From: Stropharia rugosoannulata
Taxonomy: Eukaryota; Basidiomycota; Agaricomycetes; Agaricales; Strophariaceae
DNA: 64,000 nt
Direction: 5' to 3'
NCBI GenBank assembly: GCA_028532985.1
Contig: JANCIK010000005.1
Span: forward strand, 2,734,501 to 2,798,500
Shown here: piece after piece, positions 62,629-64,000 of the stretch
Numbering within the stretch: position 1 is the stretch's first letter
How the letters are laid out: every line of letters begins with the position of its first letter
Program-made: the position numbers and the translations under genes
Notes under the pieces: model-generated
What the model was told of the DNA's origin: nothing
Database searches by the model: none
Seen by the model: the letters and a program-made list of their open reading frames with translations, nothing else

Positions 62629-64000
62629 CTACAGCCCAGTTGTTGTGTCTCGCTCACTCGCAACCTGTCCCTCTATTGCAAATTGCCCGGGAGTACCGGG
62701 CGGCCGTCCGAAAAAGGTCTCTATAGAGGGCATACATAAACAGAACCGGAGCATAAAACAGATGCTCAGTTCGTACCCGCCTCGCCGAATTGACAAGTCC
62801 TTGAGTTTCCAGTGGTCGTAGCGTCTTGTTCTTAGCTTATCGCTGAACTCCTCGTCCTGATAAAATGTTAGCACAATGGACTGGCATCGAAAGTAACATC
62901 TCGCACTCACCGACAAAGCAGCGGAAGATGGTGTTGAGCGTGCCAGCCCAAGTAATGAAATCTCAAGTTTCGTCAAGTTTGGGAGGCACTCGGCCATTTG
63001 ATCCCACAATTCGACGTCGAGCTGATGCATGTCGATACGGAGATCTCGCAAACGCGAGCATTGGGCCATACCTCCTACGATCATCATTGCTTCTGAATGC
63101 GTCCAATAAATGTCACGGATGTGAAGACGGCGCAGAAACCTCGATGCGCGGCGAACACTAGTATTAATCACCTGCACCCCAGTGTTCGCTCCGCTCGGGT
63201 ACAAGTCCAACGTCTCGACATTTGCAAACCACCGTTCATGGTCCAAGCATCGCAATAGCCACTCCCCAAGTTGCAGGTCAGTTTCATTGTTCGTAAAGAG
63301 ATCTGACATATTAAGCCTTAATTCCAGATGTTTCACGGTGTCTGATGTGCTGGAAATGAGCCTCTGAAGTCCAGAGGGATCAATTAATGCCACCCTCCTA
63401 GATGACATACGGATCGAGAGAGAATTCAGGCGAGGAAACGGATCTAAAGCTGCAAAAAATTGCGACAAGTCCAGAGATGAGGACCAATACCAGATCCCCA
63501 GGTTCTGCAGTTGGGAACTGAAACTATTGACGAAGCGCACAACAAATTCCGACATAATTATGTCTTGTTCTGCTGAATTCGCCGAAATATTGTCCTCAGC
63601 GAAGCCAATCTGTAGAACCTTCAATTTTGTGCTTAGGATTGGCTGCGACAGAATAACATCTTTATGACTGTCCAGGCAGCCTATGAGGACTAGCGTTTCC
63701 AAGTTTGCTCCAACATATGTCCACAGGGACCTGTACAAACTCGTGACGTCTGCGGACGGCGGTGAATTCCAGGAGTCCATGCTGAGTGCCGTGAGGTTGA
63801 TCATATGCGGTATGCATTGCATGAGCGCGGAACAGAAGTCGCTGAAAGACGACAGAGGATCATTTGGCTTCCATATGCACTGTTGGCCTCGGGCCGATAC
63901 TAAGGACGAAAGGGTGTGGATGGGTCGCAGCAGGAGGCCGGGCAAAGCTCGTGGGCGAGGTTCGACATTGAACAGACGAAGTACGAGCCTTCTCACCCTT
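62629..64000 (-). CDS. LRR/F-box-like protein (5' end outside window)
   Basis: This is a leucine-rich-repeat-type protein of the kind often attached to an N-terminal F-box in Agaricomycetes. The visible part is about 440 residues with irregular repeats such as LTALSMDSW, LETLVLIGCL, LKVLQIGF, LQNLGIWYW, LNSLSIRM, VKHLELRL and LRDLRIDMHQLDVELW. A GT-AG intron (about 62856-62910) removes a short segment and joins SAALS to DEEFSDKL. The frame stays open to the right edge without an ATG, so the N-terminus, where an F-box would lie, is outside. The stop is at 62629-62631. A substrate-adaptor role is only inferred. Confidence 0.7.
   Translation of the reverse strand, partial: RVRRLVLRLFNVEPRPRALPGLLLRPIHTLSSLVSARGQQCIWKPNDPLSSFSDFCSALMQCIPHMINLTALSMDSWNSPPSADVTSLYRSLWTYVGANLETLVLIGCLDSHKDVILSQPILSTKLKVLQIGFAEDNISANSAEQDIIMSEFVVRFVNSFSSQLQNLGIWYWSSSLDLSQFFAALDPFPRLNSLSIRMSSRRVALIDPSGLQRLISSTSDTVKHLELRLNMSDLFTNNETDLQLGEWLLRCLDHERWFANVETLDLYPSGANTGVQVINTSVRRASRFLRRLHIRDIYWTHSEAMMIVGGMAQCSRLRDLRIDMHQLDVELWDQMAECLPNLTKLEISLLGLARSTPSSAALSVSARCYFRCQSIVLTFYQDEEFSDKLRTRRYDHWKLKDLSIRRGGYELSICFMLRFCLCMPSIETFFGRPPGTPGQFAIEGQVASERDTTTGL

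Overview
The window looks like a stretch of nuclear genome from a filamentous basidiomycete, most likely an Agaricomycete saprotroph or wood decayer. The genes are dense, on both strands, and broken by many 45-70 bp spliceosomal introns. They include a secreted GH10 xylanase, tandem alcohol-oxidase-type GMC oxidoreductases, a large non-classical G-alpha, a TEA/ATTS factor and lineage-specific families. The species cannot be named. All gene models were built by hand from conserved protein motifs and splice-site phase. No database search was run, so family names rest on recognised motifs.

Layout: GH10 xylanase (minus, runs off the left edge); PEX11; two tandem alcohol oxidases; replication factor C small subunit; HD-domain protein (minus); GPI-anchored cupredoxin-like protein; ZIP metal transporter; Nudix hydrolase; a 5 kb gene-poor stretch; TEA-domain transcription factor; TAN1 (minus); leukotriene-A4-hydrolase-type aminopeptidase; tRNA-Thr(UGU); G-alpha (minus), divergent from a PPIL3-type cyclophilin; F-actin capping protein beta (minus); four minus-strand lineage-specific genes, one with a nucleotidyltransferase-like layout; an apparently complete Helitron (45.2-51.4 kb, DUF6570-like region, HUH Rep and PIF1-like helicase); a 4.8 kb gene-poor stretch; bHLH factor; small secreted cysteine-containing protein; eIF5 (minus); and an LRR/F-box-like protein (minus) that runs off the right edge.

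Most genes are unrelated housekeeping functions: DNA replication, tRNA acetylation, translation initiation, actin capping, pre-mRNA folding and peptide trimming. Two groupings may matter. First, the peroxisome-proliferation gene PEX11 lies directly upstream of, and on the same strand as, two alcohol oxidases. Second, four orphan minus-strand genes abut the Helitron.

The most unusual feature is gene structure. Motif continuity requires extreme microexons of 2, 5, 11, 13, 15 and 16 nt, one exon whose only coding content is ATG, and five GC-AG introns. A standard gene finder would mis-model many of these genes.
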